Assembly: GCF_021025955.1 (NCBI RefSeq) | Contig: NZ_JAJNCL010000002.1 | Location: 175,626-239,625, forward strand | Direction of reading: 5' to 3' | Source of the DNA: Rhodococcus qingshengii | Lineage (GTDB): Bacteria > Actinomycetota > Actinomycetes > Mycobacteriales > Mycobacteriaceae | DNA length: 64,000 nt | Shown here: one piece after another, positions 25,062 to 32,546 of the stretch | How positions within the stretch are numbered: the first letter of the stretch is position 1 | Layout of the letters: every line of letters begins with the position of its first letter | The notes under the pieces: model-generated | What the model was told of the DNA's origin: nothing | What the model saw: only the letters and a program-made list of their open reading frames with translations | Databases searched by the model: none | Program-made: the position numbers and the translations under genes

Positions 25062-25460
25062 TCAGTACCGACGGGCGGCGTAGAACAGCATCGAATCAAC
25101 CGGCGCCAGTTTCACCGACTGCCCCGACGTCGGTGCATGAACAACCTCACCATCGCCCGCGTAGAGACCGACATGCTCACCTCCGTAGAACAAGACCACA
25201 TCCCCCACCTGCAAATCCCCGCGACCCACCGCAGCACCTCCCGCCAACTGCTCGTAGGTAGTTCGCGGAATCGATACCCCCACTTGCCTGTACGCCCACT
25301 GCACCAGACCGGAGCAATCGAAAGAGTCAGGACCCGCGGCCCCCCACACATACGGGGCCCCGATCTTCGATTCGGCAGCAACCAACACCTGCCGCCCGTG
25401 CGGCGCTGCAGCAATCGCCACCTCAGCCGGGCTCGGTCCAGTCGCGGGTGGGACGGCGCG
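25062..25460 (-). pseudogene. NlpC/P60 (C40) cell-wall peptidase, 5' end replaced by an IS remnant
   Basis: The catalytic domain is intact: KIGAPYVWGAAGPDSFDCSGLVQWAYRQVG (Cys nucleophile), GEHVGLYAGDG (His) and VHAPTSGQSVKLAPV. Relatives such as RipA-type D-Glu/mDAP endopeptidases are exported and have a signal peptide and linker. Here the reading frame upstream of about 25460 runs antisense through a transposase fragment to a chance ATG at 25544, so signal peptide and native start are gone. The ORF could still be translated as 160 residues (25062-25544), but would stay in the cytoplasm. I call it a 5'-truncated pseudogene; the junction is estimated from where transposase similarity starts. 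Confidence 0.7.
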
Positions 25461-25805
25461 AAAAGAAACAAACGGCCGCAAACGACACATCGCCGTGGAT
25501 GTCAACGGCCTGCTGCTCGCCGTCGTGTTCACCGACGCGTCCATCCAGGACCGCGACGCCGCGCACCGGCCACTCGTCTGGGCGGAACATGTTCTCGCCC
25601 TGCGTATTCAGATCATCAAACGCATACGCGGCAGTACCGGATTCCACGTCCGCCCCCCCGCGTCTGGGTGGTCGAGCGGACCTTCGCGTGGATCAGCAAG
25701 CACCGCCGCTGCGTCCGCGACTACGAAACCAGACCCGACCACCACGAAGCGGCGGTCCGCATCGCCATGATCGTCCTCATGACCCGCCGACTCGCCCGAA
25801 CATGA
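25459..25805 (+). mobile_element. IS5-type transposase remnant (C-terminal fragment, frameshifted)
   Basis: From about 25459 the plus strand reads KETNGRKRHIAVDVNGLLLAVV then TDASIQDRDAAHRPL, the middle of IS5/IS4-type DDE transposases. After a poly-C run near 25651 the frame changes and continues as WVVERTFAWISKHRRCVRDY then ETRPDHHEAAVRIAMIVLMT, ending at the stop at 25805: the typical C-terminus including the catalytic Glu region. The section between is shorter than in intact elements, and the N-terminal half is missing. Just beyond the stop TCTCA and TGAGA flank ACACGTTC-like sequence, possibly a terminal-repeat relic. The insertion cut the NlpC/P60 gene. Confidence 0.8.
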
Positions 25806-26242
25806 CCGGTTCTCAAACACGTTCTGAGACAGCCAGCATCAAACCTATTGCAGTGCCTGTGTTCTCGGGAGAAATCGAAGTGCCACCGGGAATTCTTCGC
25901 CTGTTGCCCCAGCAACGAACAGTGAGCGGGCACTGAAATAGTGCTCGGCAAAGAAGCCCCCTGATACCTCCCGGTACCCCGGCCATCCCGCAAGGTGCCA
26001 AGGGTCCGATCGATATTCAGGACACGACAATCCGTACGTTTCCTGAAGTGATGCGAAAGGCCCTAACGTGCAATCGAGCAACGGAGATGCACCGCTATGC
26101 CGCCATCGCACCTCTCGATGGGAAGTCGGAGCCATACTTCTGAATCGTCTTCGGCAGCGATCGTATTGGGTGCGGCGTGCCGAGTTTCTGGTGACGATGT
26201 TTCCAGGCAGCAGGCAGTGCTGCCGGAAGTGCCCTCTGTCGG
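25806..26242. other. Intergenic region between the IS remnant and the lipase gene
   Basis: 437 nt. Apart from the possible IS end at about 25812-25832, I see no gene, clear terminator or repeat. The open frame on the minus strand (25845-26288) is His/Arg/Ser-rich and looks like chance sequence; it also overlaps the 3' end of the lipase gene. Confidence 0.4.
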
Positions 26243-27508
26243 CTATGGAGTGCTGAGCTCGGTGTAGGTGATCCGATCGTGCATCCACTGCATCGCGGGG
26301 CCGGCGGTAACGAGACCAAGGACGTGACCAAGGCCGGTACCGGGAAGTAGTGGCGGTAAGTGCAGATCTTGGCGGGTGACGTCGCCCCCACCCGCCTGCC
26401 AGCGGTCGCCGAGGGTCTTCGTCCCTCGGTAAGCAACGAAGTCGTCACTGGTATTCGAGGCGAGAAACACCGGAACCGACGGCGCTCGGTCACCGAGACG
26501 CTGATCGTCGACCAGCGAACGCCAGGGATCAGTGCTGAGGTGATCAAGAATGGGTCGACCGTCCACGGTGTAGAACGTCGTCGGGACGAAAGGGTTGAGA
26601 GACAGCGCATCGTAGATGCATGCAGTGGATGTTCTCGCGATCAATTCTCTCCCAACACGATTGAACGTGCCGAGGATCTCCTCCGCTTTATTCGGATATG
26701 CCGCTGCCAGACCAGCGACAACCCAACCTAGTCCCCCCGACAGTAACGATCCGTCGCCGAGCTCAGCCAGATCAAGAAGGTCCGGCGCCGGCGCACCGAC
26801 GAATGCTCCTACGAGCGGCAGCTCAGGGGCGTATTCATCAGCGAGTTCGACGGCCGCACCGGCGGCGTGGCCGCCTTCGGAGTATCCCCACAGCCCTACG
26901 GGTGTTGCAGCCCGGTCCACGTCCGGCCTTGCGGACAACGCGGCGCGAGCCAGGTCCAGCAGTGCCCGACCGCCGAGCTCTCTGTTGAGGTACGGGTGAA
27001 TTCCCTCGGTTCCGAGGCCGACGTAGTCGGTGACAGCCACAGAGTATCCCTGCGCGAGCAGAGGCGTGATCTGTAGGTTCTCGTACTCCTGACCAAGAGG
27101 GATGAGTTTGGAAGGCGCGCACTGATCGCCAAGCCCTTGGGTCCCGGGTGCGAGAGCAATCAAGGGTCGAGGCTTTCCTCCGATCCACGGAGTCGTGGGT
27201 TCGAGGATCGTGCCGGTCACCGGGATTGCTTCGCCGTCCAGCCCTGTCGAGGTGTACATGATGCGAGTGACCTCTGCATCGACTCGTATGTCGGTGAACG
27301 GAAGCAGGACGTCCTTGGATTCCTCAGACTCCACCAACGTCCCAGGAGCCACGGAATCCAATCCCGGCGGGGCGTCGTAGAAGTCAACAGTCGGGGGCAT
27401 GACCGAATCTGCTTGTGCGGGTGTGCCTGTCAGGATGGTGGGCGCGAGTGCGATCCCTAGCGCGACAACAGCTGCCCCTGCCCGGGCCGTCCTCGATCGT
27501 ACTGGCAT
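26243..27508 (-). CDS. Secreted lipase (LIP family alpha/beta hydrolase)
   Basis: 421 residues from the ATG at 27508, which follows GAAGAAGG. The N-terminus is a Sec signal peptide (RSRTARAGAAVVALGIALAP, ending near TPAQA-DS). The nucleophile elbow is LWGYSEGGHAAG, the likely acid is in NTSDDFVAYRG, and the histidine in GTGLGHVLGL. The overall layout, with LIALAPGTQGLGDQCAPSK and DYVGLG, matches the actinobacterial secreted LIP family (tri/diacylglycerol lipases). It lies 16 nt downstream of an acyl-CoA ligase gene, so the pair would free and then activate fatty acids. It is probably under the TetR operator at 29636-29660 through the shared transcript. Confidence 0.9.
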   Translation of the reverse strand: MPVRSRTARAGAAVVALGIALAPTILTGTPAQADSVMPPTVDFYDAPPGLDSVAPGTLVESEESKDVLLPFTDIRVDAEVTRIMYTSTGLDGEAIPVTGTILEPTTPWIGGKPRPLIALAPGTQGLGDQCAPSKLIPLGQEYENLQITPLLAQGYSVAVTDYVGLGTEGIHPYLNRELGGRALLDLARAALSARPDVDRAATPVGLWGYSEGGHAAGAAVELADEYAPELPLVGAFVGAPAPDLLDLAELGDGSLLSGGLGWVVAGLAAAYPNKAEEILGTFNRVGRELIARTSTACIYDALSLNPFVPTTFYTVDGRPILDHLSTDPWRSLVDDQRLGDRAPSVPVFLASNTSDDFVAYRGTKTLGDRWQAGGGDVTRQDLHLPPLLPGTGLGHVLGLVTAGPAMQWMHDRITYTELSTP

Positions 27509-27524
27509 GCCCTTCTTCCGTCGG

Positions 27525-29180
27525 TCAGATGTTCGGCAGTTCATTCCGCAGGACCTTTCCAGTTGCGTTTCGTGGGAGAGCGTCCGTGAAGATGACGTCA
27601 CGAGGGACCTTGTACCGCGCCAGATTCGATCGCACGTGACTCCTGACCATGTCAGCTGTGAGGTGTGCACCCTCGACTGCTACTACCACCGCACGCAGCC
27701 TGGTCCCGAATTCGACGTCGTCCACGCCGACCACCGCGACGTCCTCGACTTCGTGCATGTCACCGAGGAGATTCTCGATCTCGTTGGGATAGACGTTTTC
27801 TCCCCCGGAGACGATCATGTCGTCCTCGCGTCCGTCGATGTGGAGCAGACCGACGTCGTCGAAGTGTCCGTTGTCCCCTGTCGACATGTACCCGCCGATG
27901 TGGAGTTTGTTCCGCCCGTCCGTGTACCCCTCGAACGGTGCGGCACTGCGGACGAAGATCCTGCCCTGTCGGCCCGCCTTCGTTATCCTCTGGTCGTTGT
28001 CGTCGAACAACATAATCCGGGCAGTGAGCGGTGCCCGTCCGACGCTTCCGGGGGACTGCTGCAACTCAGCCGGGGTCGCGATGGAGGCAATTGCGGCTTC
28101 GGTCGATCCGTAGATGTTGTAGAGGACTTTTCCGAACCTGCGCTGGGCACGGGTGGTGAGGTCCCTGGTCAGAGGTGCGCCGGCCACGACCACGATCCGG
28201 AGCGAGGCGGTGTCGTACTGTTCGACTACCTCGTCGGGAAGCGCCAGTATGCGCTGAAGCATCGTGGGAACGAGGATCAGCATCGTGGCTCGATGGGAGT
28301 CGACACTGCGGAGCACTTCCTCGGCGTTGAACCGGTGGACGAGAACAGTGGTGTTCGCCAGCGCGGAACCAATCGTCCACATTCCGAAACCTGTGGCGTG
28401 GAAAAGCGGTGCCGCGATCACCATGCACCCGCCTTGCTCGATCGGCATTCGACTGAGGAACATCGCACCAACGAACGGCGAGACTTTCTTCCGTGGAGCA
28501 CCTTTCGGAGTTCCAGTGGTTCCGCTTGTCAGAAGGACGAATCCGCCCAGCCGTTTCGGAGGGTGTGGGAGGTCGTCGTTCCCGGTCGCACACAGATCGG
28601 CGAGGCTCTGAACTGACGGACCGGTGAAATCAGTGGGGTCGGCACTGTCCGTGAGGATCCGTGTGATGTCGACCGACAGTCGATCGAACAGTCCCGTGAA
28701 TTCGCTGTCGAGGAAGATGGCGCGTACGTTCTCCCGTTCGATCACTGCGTGCAGCTGCGGTTCGGCCATGCCAGTGTTGAGAATGACGACCCGAGCACCG
28801 ATCCGGGCAGCTGCGGTGATGGTCAGAGGCAGTCCGCGGTGATCTCGGGCGAGGACTCCGATGACGGTTCCAGCCGTGATTCCGTGCCGTTCGAGGGAGT
28901 TCGCGATCCGGTTTGCGGATCGGTCGAGGTCACGAAAAGTCAATGCCCCCTGCTGATCCCACACTGCGACGACGTCGGGGTTGGTGCGGGCTGAGTTCAT
29001 CAGAGCTGCGGTGGGTGCGCCGTAGATCCGGTTGGCTTTGATGATGCGCAGCACGTCGTGCGGCCTGCTCAGATCGATCAAACCTCTGCGGTGCATCAGC
29101 GCAACTGCCTCGAGCCGTTCTCTGGCCGCTGAGACGTGTTCTGCAACCTTGGCGAGTATGTGCGGAATCCGGGTGTCCAT
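27525..29180 (-). CDS. AMP-forming acyl-CoA synthetase (FadD type)
   Basis: 551 residues starting at the ATG at 29180. This start has GGAGG 7 nt upstream and overlaps the stop of a 41-residue ORF by one base (TGATG). Motifs: LLTSGTTGTPKGAPRK (ATP loop), NIYGSTEAAIAS, STGDNGHFDDVGLLHIDGRE, DDMIVSGGENVYPNEIE and the catalytic lysine in LPRNATGKVLRNEL. It converts a fatty acid to acyl-CoA. It is coupled to the secreted lipase downstream, and the unit carries one of three copies of a shared operator at its 5' end. Residues upstream of the chosen start in the longer frame are not protein-like. Confidence 0.92.
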   Translation of the reverse strand: MDTRIPHILAKVAEHVSAARERLEAVALMHRRGLIDLSRPHDVLRIIKANRIYGAPTAALMNSARTNPDVVAVWDQQGALTFRDLDRSANRIANSLERHGITAGTVIGVLARDHRGLPLTITAAARIGARVVILNTGMAEPQLHAVIERENVRAIFLDSEFTGLFDRLSVDITRILTDSADPTDFTGPSVQSLADLCATGNDDLPHPPKRLGGFVLLTSGTTGTPKGAPRKKVSPFVGAMFLSRMPIEQGGCMVIAAPLFHATGFGMWTIGSALANTTVLVHRFNAEEVLRSVDSHRATMLILVPTMLQRILALPDEVVEQYDTASLRIVVVAGAPLTRDLTTRAQRRFGKVLYNIYGSTEAAIASIATPAELQQSPGSVGRAPLTARIMLFDDNDQRITKAGRQGRIFVRSAAPFEGYTDGRNKLHIGGYMSTGDNGHFDDVGLLHIDGREDDMIVSGGENVYPNEIENLLGDMHEVEDVAVVGVDDVEFGTRLRAVVVAVEGAHLTADMVRSHVRSNLARYKVPRDVIFTDALPRNATGKVLRNELPNI

Positions 29181-29305
29181 CACCGCACCTCCACCGCTGG
29201 GACACACTGCTCGACGGCGGCGCGCGGTCCGCTGGTCGCGAGGATCAGGACATGGCGATCCCCGTCGATGACAACCAGACGTTCCTTTCTGGATGCGATG
29301 CTCAC
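29180..29305 (-). CDS. Small 41-residue ORF translationally coupled to the acyl-CoA ligase
   Basis: GTG start at 29305 with GGAGGAG 8 nt upstream; the stop overlaps the ligase start (TGATG). The predicted peptide begins SIASRKERLVVIDGDRHVLI and continues with an alternating hydrophobic pattern, suggesting a small beta-rich fold. No family recognised. Good ribosome site, in-frame stop at the coupling point and position argue that it is translated. It may be a small accessory protein or a leader that sets ligase expression. A strong hairpin (29331-29353) sits just upstream. Confidence 0.55.
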   Translation of the reverse strand: MSIASRKERLVVIDGDRHVLILATSGPRAAVEQCVPAVEVR

Positions 29306-29330
29306 TGAACGTGCTCCTCCGTGTCGGGGT

Positions 29331-29353
29331 CGACGGTGGTGAACCCACCGTCG
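29331..29353 (-). promoter_or_regulatory. Perfect hairpin in the leader of the ligase-lipase unit
   Basis: CGACGGTGG and CCACCGTCG form a 9-bp perfect stem with a 5-nt loop. It starts at the base next to the stop codon of the 80-residue ORF and ends about 10 nt before the GGAGGAG ribosome site of the 41-residue ORF. There is no T-tract on the minus strand, so it is not a standard intrinsic terminator. It could be an attenuator, an mRNA-stability element or a protein site. Confidence 0.6.
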
Positions 29354-29596
29354 CTAGTGCCGAGTCGGACTCGGCGGCCGATGATCTAATCTCATGTGGT
29401 CCGTCAGCGCGGCAATGATGTGGGGCAGGCGCCCGCGGCGGCGCCGAGTTCGTTCTGACAGGGCAACGCGAGTGACCGGCGGCGGTTCGAGCAACCAAGA
29501 AGCGCTGCCGACGCGCGCCGCCGTTGCCTCCACGTCGGTGGCGATCTCTACCATGCGACCTGGAGCAGGCTCGGGAATCACGCAACCTACCCACAT
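29354..29596 (-). CDS. Possible small hypothetical protein between the TetR operator and the ligase unit
   Basis: 80 residues (start MWVGCVIPEPAPGR), located directly downstream of operator copy 1 on the minus strand and followed at once by a strong hairpin. The composition (VEIATDVEATAARVGSASWL, RLPHIIAALTDHMRLD) is moderately protein-like but no family is recognised, and the ribosome site is poor. It may instead be a 5' untranslated region of the ligase transcript. Confidence 0.3.
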   Translation of the reverse strand: MWVGCVIPEPAPGRMVEIATDVEATAARVGSASWLLEPPPVTRVALSERTRRRRGRLPHIIAALTDHMRLDHRPPSPTRH

Positions 29597-29635
29597 GCCC
29601 TGTGGTGCAGCTCACCAACATAATTGAGCTCCGCT

Positions 29636-29660
29636 ATTACAGACCAAGATTGTCTGTAAT
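29636..29660. promoter_or_regulatory. TetR-type operator, copy 1 (perfect 9-bp arms)
   Basis: ATTACAGAC and GTCTGTAAT form a perfect inverted repeat with a 7-nt spacer. It is the best of three related 25-bp sites near the TetR gene (others at 29840 and 32486). It lies upstream of the minus-strand unit (80-residue ORF, 41-residue ORF, acyl-CoA ligase, lipase). By position it is a repressor site for that unit. Confidence 0.75.
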
Positions 29661-29839
29661 GTCAAGAGGTGGCCACGAGGGGGCGTGAACCGGTCGCTCG
29701 ATGGAGGGGTCAGCACAGATTGGACATGGACGGCCGCGCGATCCGGACACGAAGACCACCGTGACGCATCCTGCCGCGCCCGAGGCGATAGCACTGAGCG
29801 TTCAGTGCTCCGCGTTGCTCTTCAATCAGAACTGTTGAC

Positions 29840-29864
29840 TTTACGGACAGACATCGTCTCTAAT
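29840..29864. promoter_or_regulatory. TetR-type operator, copy 2
   Basis: TTTACG, a 13-nt core (GACAGACATCGTC) and TCTAAT align without gaps to copy 1, keeping TTAC, GAC, the central AT-GTC part and TAAT. It lies about 125 nt upstream of the acyl-CoA dehydrogenase start on the plus strand, between the two divergent units, so one repressor could control both. Confidence 0.65.
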
Positions 29865-29989
29865 TACGGCCGACGATGCGGGAACAGAAGCACTCGAAAG
29901 GACCAGACCGAACGGGTTTGGCGTCGATACCCGCAAACCATGTCAGCCAGGTCTACTTACGTCTGTTCAGCACGATGAGATGGGTTGCG

Positions 29990-31135
29990 ATGTCTTCGAA
30001 CATTTGGAAAACCGACGAGAGGCAGGCCCTTCGCTCGATGGTGAAGGAGTTCACCGAGAAGGAAGTGATTCCGCACCTGAATCGATGGGAGGACGAGGGA
30101 GTAGTCCCTCTGTCGTTGCACAAGAGGGCTGCGGACGCCGGGCTTTTGGGAATCTCGTTCGACGAGAAGGTCGGCGGTAGTGGTGGCACACCGATCGACG
30201 TCCTCATCGTGCTCGAGGAGATGATTCTTGCGGGCGCGTCGTCGGGCTTGATCGCGGCGTTGTTCACCCATGGGATCGCCCTTCCGCACATCGTGGCTTC
30301 GGGAAACGACGATCTGATCGAGCGGTTCGTCAAGCCCACACTGGCAGGCGAGATGATCGGTTCGCTTGGAATCACCGAACCGTCCGGCGGATCCGACGTG
30401 GCAAACATCAAGACCACCGCGACCCGAACCGATTCCGGCTTTTTGGTGAACGGCGCCAAGACTTTTATCACGTCGGCCACTAGAGCTGACTTTGTCACGA
30501 CCGTCGTACGGACAGGGGGAACTGGACACGCAGGGCTGTCCCTCCTCGTGATCGAGCGGGGAGCCGAAGGATTCGAGATCTCGATGCCACTTCGCAAAAT
30601 GGGGTGGCAGTGCTCCGATACCGGCGAGCTCTCATTCACTGACGTGCTCGTCCCGTATTCGAATCTGGTCGGCGATACAGACAGCGCGTTCGGGCAGATC
30701 GCACAGCAGTTCCAGGGCGAGCGCCTGTCGCTCGCGTTCCAGGCCAGTGCCACCGCCCAGCGATGCCTGAATCTGCTGCTGGAATGGGTCACGCAACGCG
30801 AGACGTTCGGCAGGCCACTGTCCTCGCGACAGGTTGTTCGACACCGGATCGCAGACCTCGCTCGCGACGTAGATGTCACCCGCACCTACTGCCACCATGT
30901 GGCCGAGCGCTGGGTTGCCGACGGCGGGATGCTCAAGGAAACCGCCATGGCCAAGAACACGGCGGTTTCAACCTGCGATCGTGTCGTATACGAGGCAGTG
31001 CAACTGTTCGGCGGACTCGGCTGCATGCGTGAGAACGAGGTCGAGCGCCACTATCGGGACGCACGGGTGCTCGGCATCGGTGGGGGAACCACCGAGATCA
31101 TGAACGAGATCATCAGCAAACTGATGGGCCTGTAG
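29990..31135 (+). CDS. Acyl-CoA dehydrogenase
   Basis: 381 residues from the ATG at 29990, giving the usual family start (MSSNIWKTDERQALRSMVKEF); upstream in-frame ATGs (29975) and a longer extension lie in leader sequence beneath the operator. Family motifs: LGITEPSGGSDVANIKTTA (FAD/substrate loop), the conserved middle-strand TGELSFTDVLVP, QRETFGRPLSSRQVVRHRIADLA, and near the C-terminus VQLFGGLGCMRENEVERHYRD then ARVLGIGGGTTEIMNEII. It would introduce the 2,3-double bond in an acyl-CoA. With the ligase, crotonase and thiolase-like genes it forms a beta-oxidation-type set sharing one operator. Confidence 0.93.
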   Translation: MSSNIWKTDERQALRSMVKEFTEKEVIPHLNRWEDEGVVPLSLHKRAADAGLLGISFDEKVGGSGGTPIDVLIVLEEMILAGASSGLIAALFTHGIALPHIVASGNDDLIERFVKPTLAGEMIGSLGITEPSGGSDVANIKTTATRTDSGFLVNGAKTFITSATRADFVTTVVRTGGTGHAGLSLLVIERGAEGFEISMPLRKMGWQCSDTGELSFTDVLVPYSNLVGDTDSAFGQIAQQFQGERLSLAFQASATAQRCLNLLLEWVTQRETFGRPLSSRQVVRHRIADLARDVDVTRTYCHHVAERWVADGGMLKETAMAKNTAVSTCDRVVYEAVQLFGGLGCMRENEVERHYRDARVLGIGGGTTEIMNEIISKLMGL

Positions 31136-31494
31136 GCCTCGACGCCGACATCCTTCGTGAACCGCAAGAGTCTTCACGCTCCGGTCGAATGCACGGTGAT
31201 GACAGACTGTGCAAAAAGGTCGACGAACGGTGGATGTCAACCTCCACCGGGTCACTCTCGGCGCCAAAATTGTCACACCACGAATGAAGCGCCGAGGAAG
31301 TGGAGATCATGAATCCCGCCTCCGCCGCCGGCCGTGTCGGATTGTCCGGTGCCACGTCATTCAGCGCCAACAAGGACTCGAGAGGCCACGAAGCCCGAAC
31401 TACGCCATGACCACATCACGGTGTCGTGCATTCTTCGACGGTTGCCAATGCCGAACTCAGCGCAGGAGTCGGCAAGTTCGGTAGCGCCCCATGG
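31136..31494. other. Gene-free region downstream of the acyl-CoA dehydrogenase
   Basis: About 360 nt with no supported gene. A short palindromic stretch (GGTGG...CCACC near 31228-31248) could be a weak hairpin. The stretch near 31255-31290 may belong to the end of the decayed IS256-type element that follows, since it lies downstream of the transposase fragment on its coding strand; this is a guess. Confidence 0.3.
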
Positions 31495-31815
31495 AGCGGT
31501 GGACTTCAGATCAGCGTGCTGCTCCATCGCCACCGTCGTCGCCAGGCACAAGAACGCCTTCTGATTCGGGAATATCTCGACCGCATCCGACCGACGCTTG
31601 GTTTCCTTGTTCACCACCCGATCGGTTTGTTCGACCAAATCTTCTGCCGATGCGCCTGGGGAACGCGGTGAAGGCGAGAACATCCGACTTCGCCTGCCGC
31701 ATCATCTCTGCGGCCCTCGGGAAGTACTGGGAAGGATCCGGCCATCGTGTCTGCGACGGTGCCCCCTGCGCGGCGACCGTACAGTCCGCCACAGCCGAAC
31801 CCACGCAACAGGACT
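31495..31815 (-). mobile_element. IS256-type transposase remnant, frameshifted
   Basis: On the minus strand, three frames in succession resemble the C-terminal part of IS256/mutator transposases: YFPRAAEMMRQAKSDVLAFT followed by AFPR, then QKIWSNKP, then DRVVNKETKRRSDAVEIFPN followed by a decayed version of the LVGAVLAEQ segment (TTVAMEQHADLK). Intact members read roughly DILAFTAFPREIWRQIWSNNP and ERLNKEIRRRTDVVGIFPNR. Frameshifts and loss of both ends make it non-functional. It sits immediately 3' of the TetR gene. Confidence 0.7.
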
Positions 31816-31824
31816 CGCCTGTGA

Positions 31825-32451
31825 TCAGTGCATACCTTCGTTCAGACCGGCGTCCCATCCGCTCAGTACGGTATCCACCAGGCTTTCCGAGTACTCACGG
31901 TCGGATGCATCCGACTGCTCGCCTTCCTGCCGGTGCGAGAAGATGATGTGGCTGAGAACAGCCCCCGCAACCAGTTCGAGTATGCGAGTGGTGTCCACCG
32001 AACGCGGAAGCTCGCCCCGCTCGTGTGCGCGTCGCACGATCGATCGCACCGCAAACAGGCGACTCCTGTTGAGTGTTCCGATCATTTTCCCCAGTAGATC
32101 TGGATGGATCCGGGCGTCGAGAGCGACACGGAGACTCACAAGCCCAGCCGTCTCTCGATATCCGTTGAGAAGCTGAATTGACAGCTCTACCAGATCTTTA
32201 CGTACAGAACCAAGATCGATCGGAACCGGCAATGGACTACGTTCTTCCAGCGCGTCCACCAACAACTCGTCCTTCGAATTCCAACGACGGTACAGAGCTG
32301 CGCGACCGACCGACGCACGCTTTGCCACCGCGTCGAGCGTGAAACCAGACCAACCACGCTCCCAGTAAACCTCGATTACCGCGTCGTATACCCGCGACTC
32401 GAGGTGTGGATCACGCGGCCGTCCCCGCCCGCTGCGGATATCTCTGTTCAT
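31825..32451 (-). CDS. TetR-family transcriptional regulator
   Basis: 208 residues from the ATG at 32451, giving the typical MNRDIRSGRGRPRDPHLESR start. The helix-turn-helix follows: VYDAVIEVYWERGWSGFTLD, then AVAKRASVGRAALYRRWNSK, then DELLVDAL. The rest is an all-helical ligand domain. The gene is divergent from the thiolase-like gene, and operator copy 3 lies between their starts. Two further copies of the same operator precede the ligase-lipase and dehydrogenase units, so I infer that this is a local repressor of acyl-CoA catabolism, probably released by an acyl-CoA or fatty acid. Confidence 0.93.
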   Translation of the reverse strand: MNRDIRSGRGRPRDPHLESRVYDAVIEVYWERGWSGFTLDAVAKRASVGRAALYRRWNSKDELLVDALEERSPLPVPIDLGSVRKDLVELSIQLLNGYRETAGLVSLRVALDARIHPDLLGKMIGTLNRSRLFAVRSIVRRAHERGELPRSVDTTRILELVAGAVLSHIIFSHRQEGEQSDASDREYSESLVDTVLSGWDAGLNEGMH

Positions 32452-32485
32452 AGCTGCATTGTCGCATCGAGCTGGTGAACAAACC

Positions 32486-32510
32486 CTTGCGGACAAGGAT
32501 TGTCTGTAAT
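32486..32510. promoter_or_regulatory. TetR-type operator, copy 3, between the TetR and thiolase-like genes
   Basis: The core GACAA-GGA-TTGTC is a perfect palindrome, flanked on the right by TGTAAT as in copy 1 and on the left by CTTGCG, a degenerate ATTACA. It lies 35 nt upstream of the TetR start and 37 nt upstream of the thiolase-like start, the classical autoregulatory position. Confidence 0.75.
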
Positions 32511-32546
32511 ACTCTCGCTCCATGTTACAACCACTCGAGGTGGCCT

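Noticed and set aside
24738..25805. 355-codon plus-strand frame
   Set aside because: Only its last 50 residues are meaningful (the IS5 transposase end); the rest is antisense to the OB-fold and NlpC/P60 genes.
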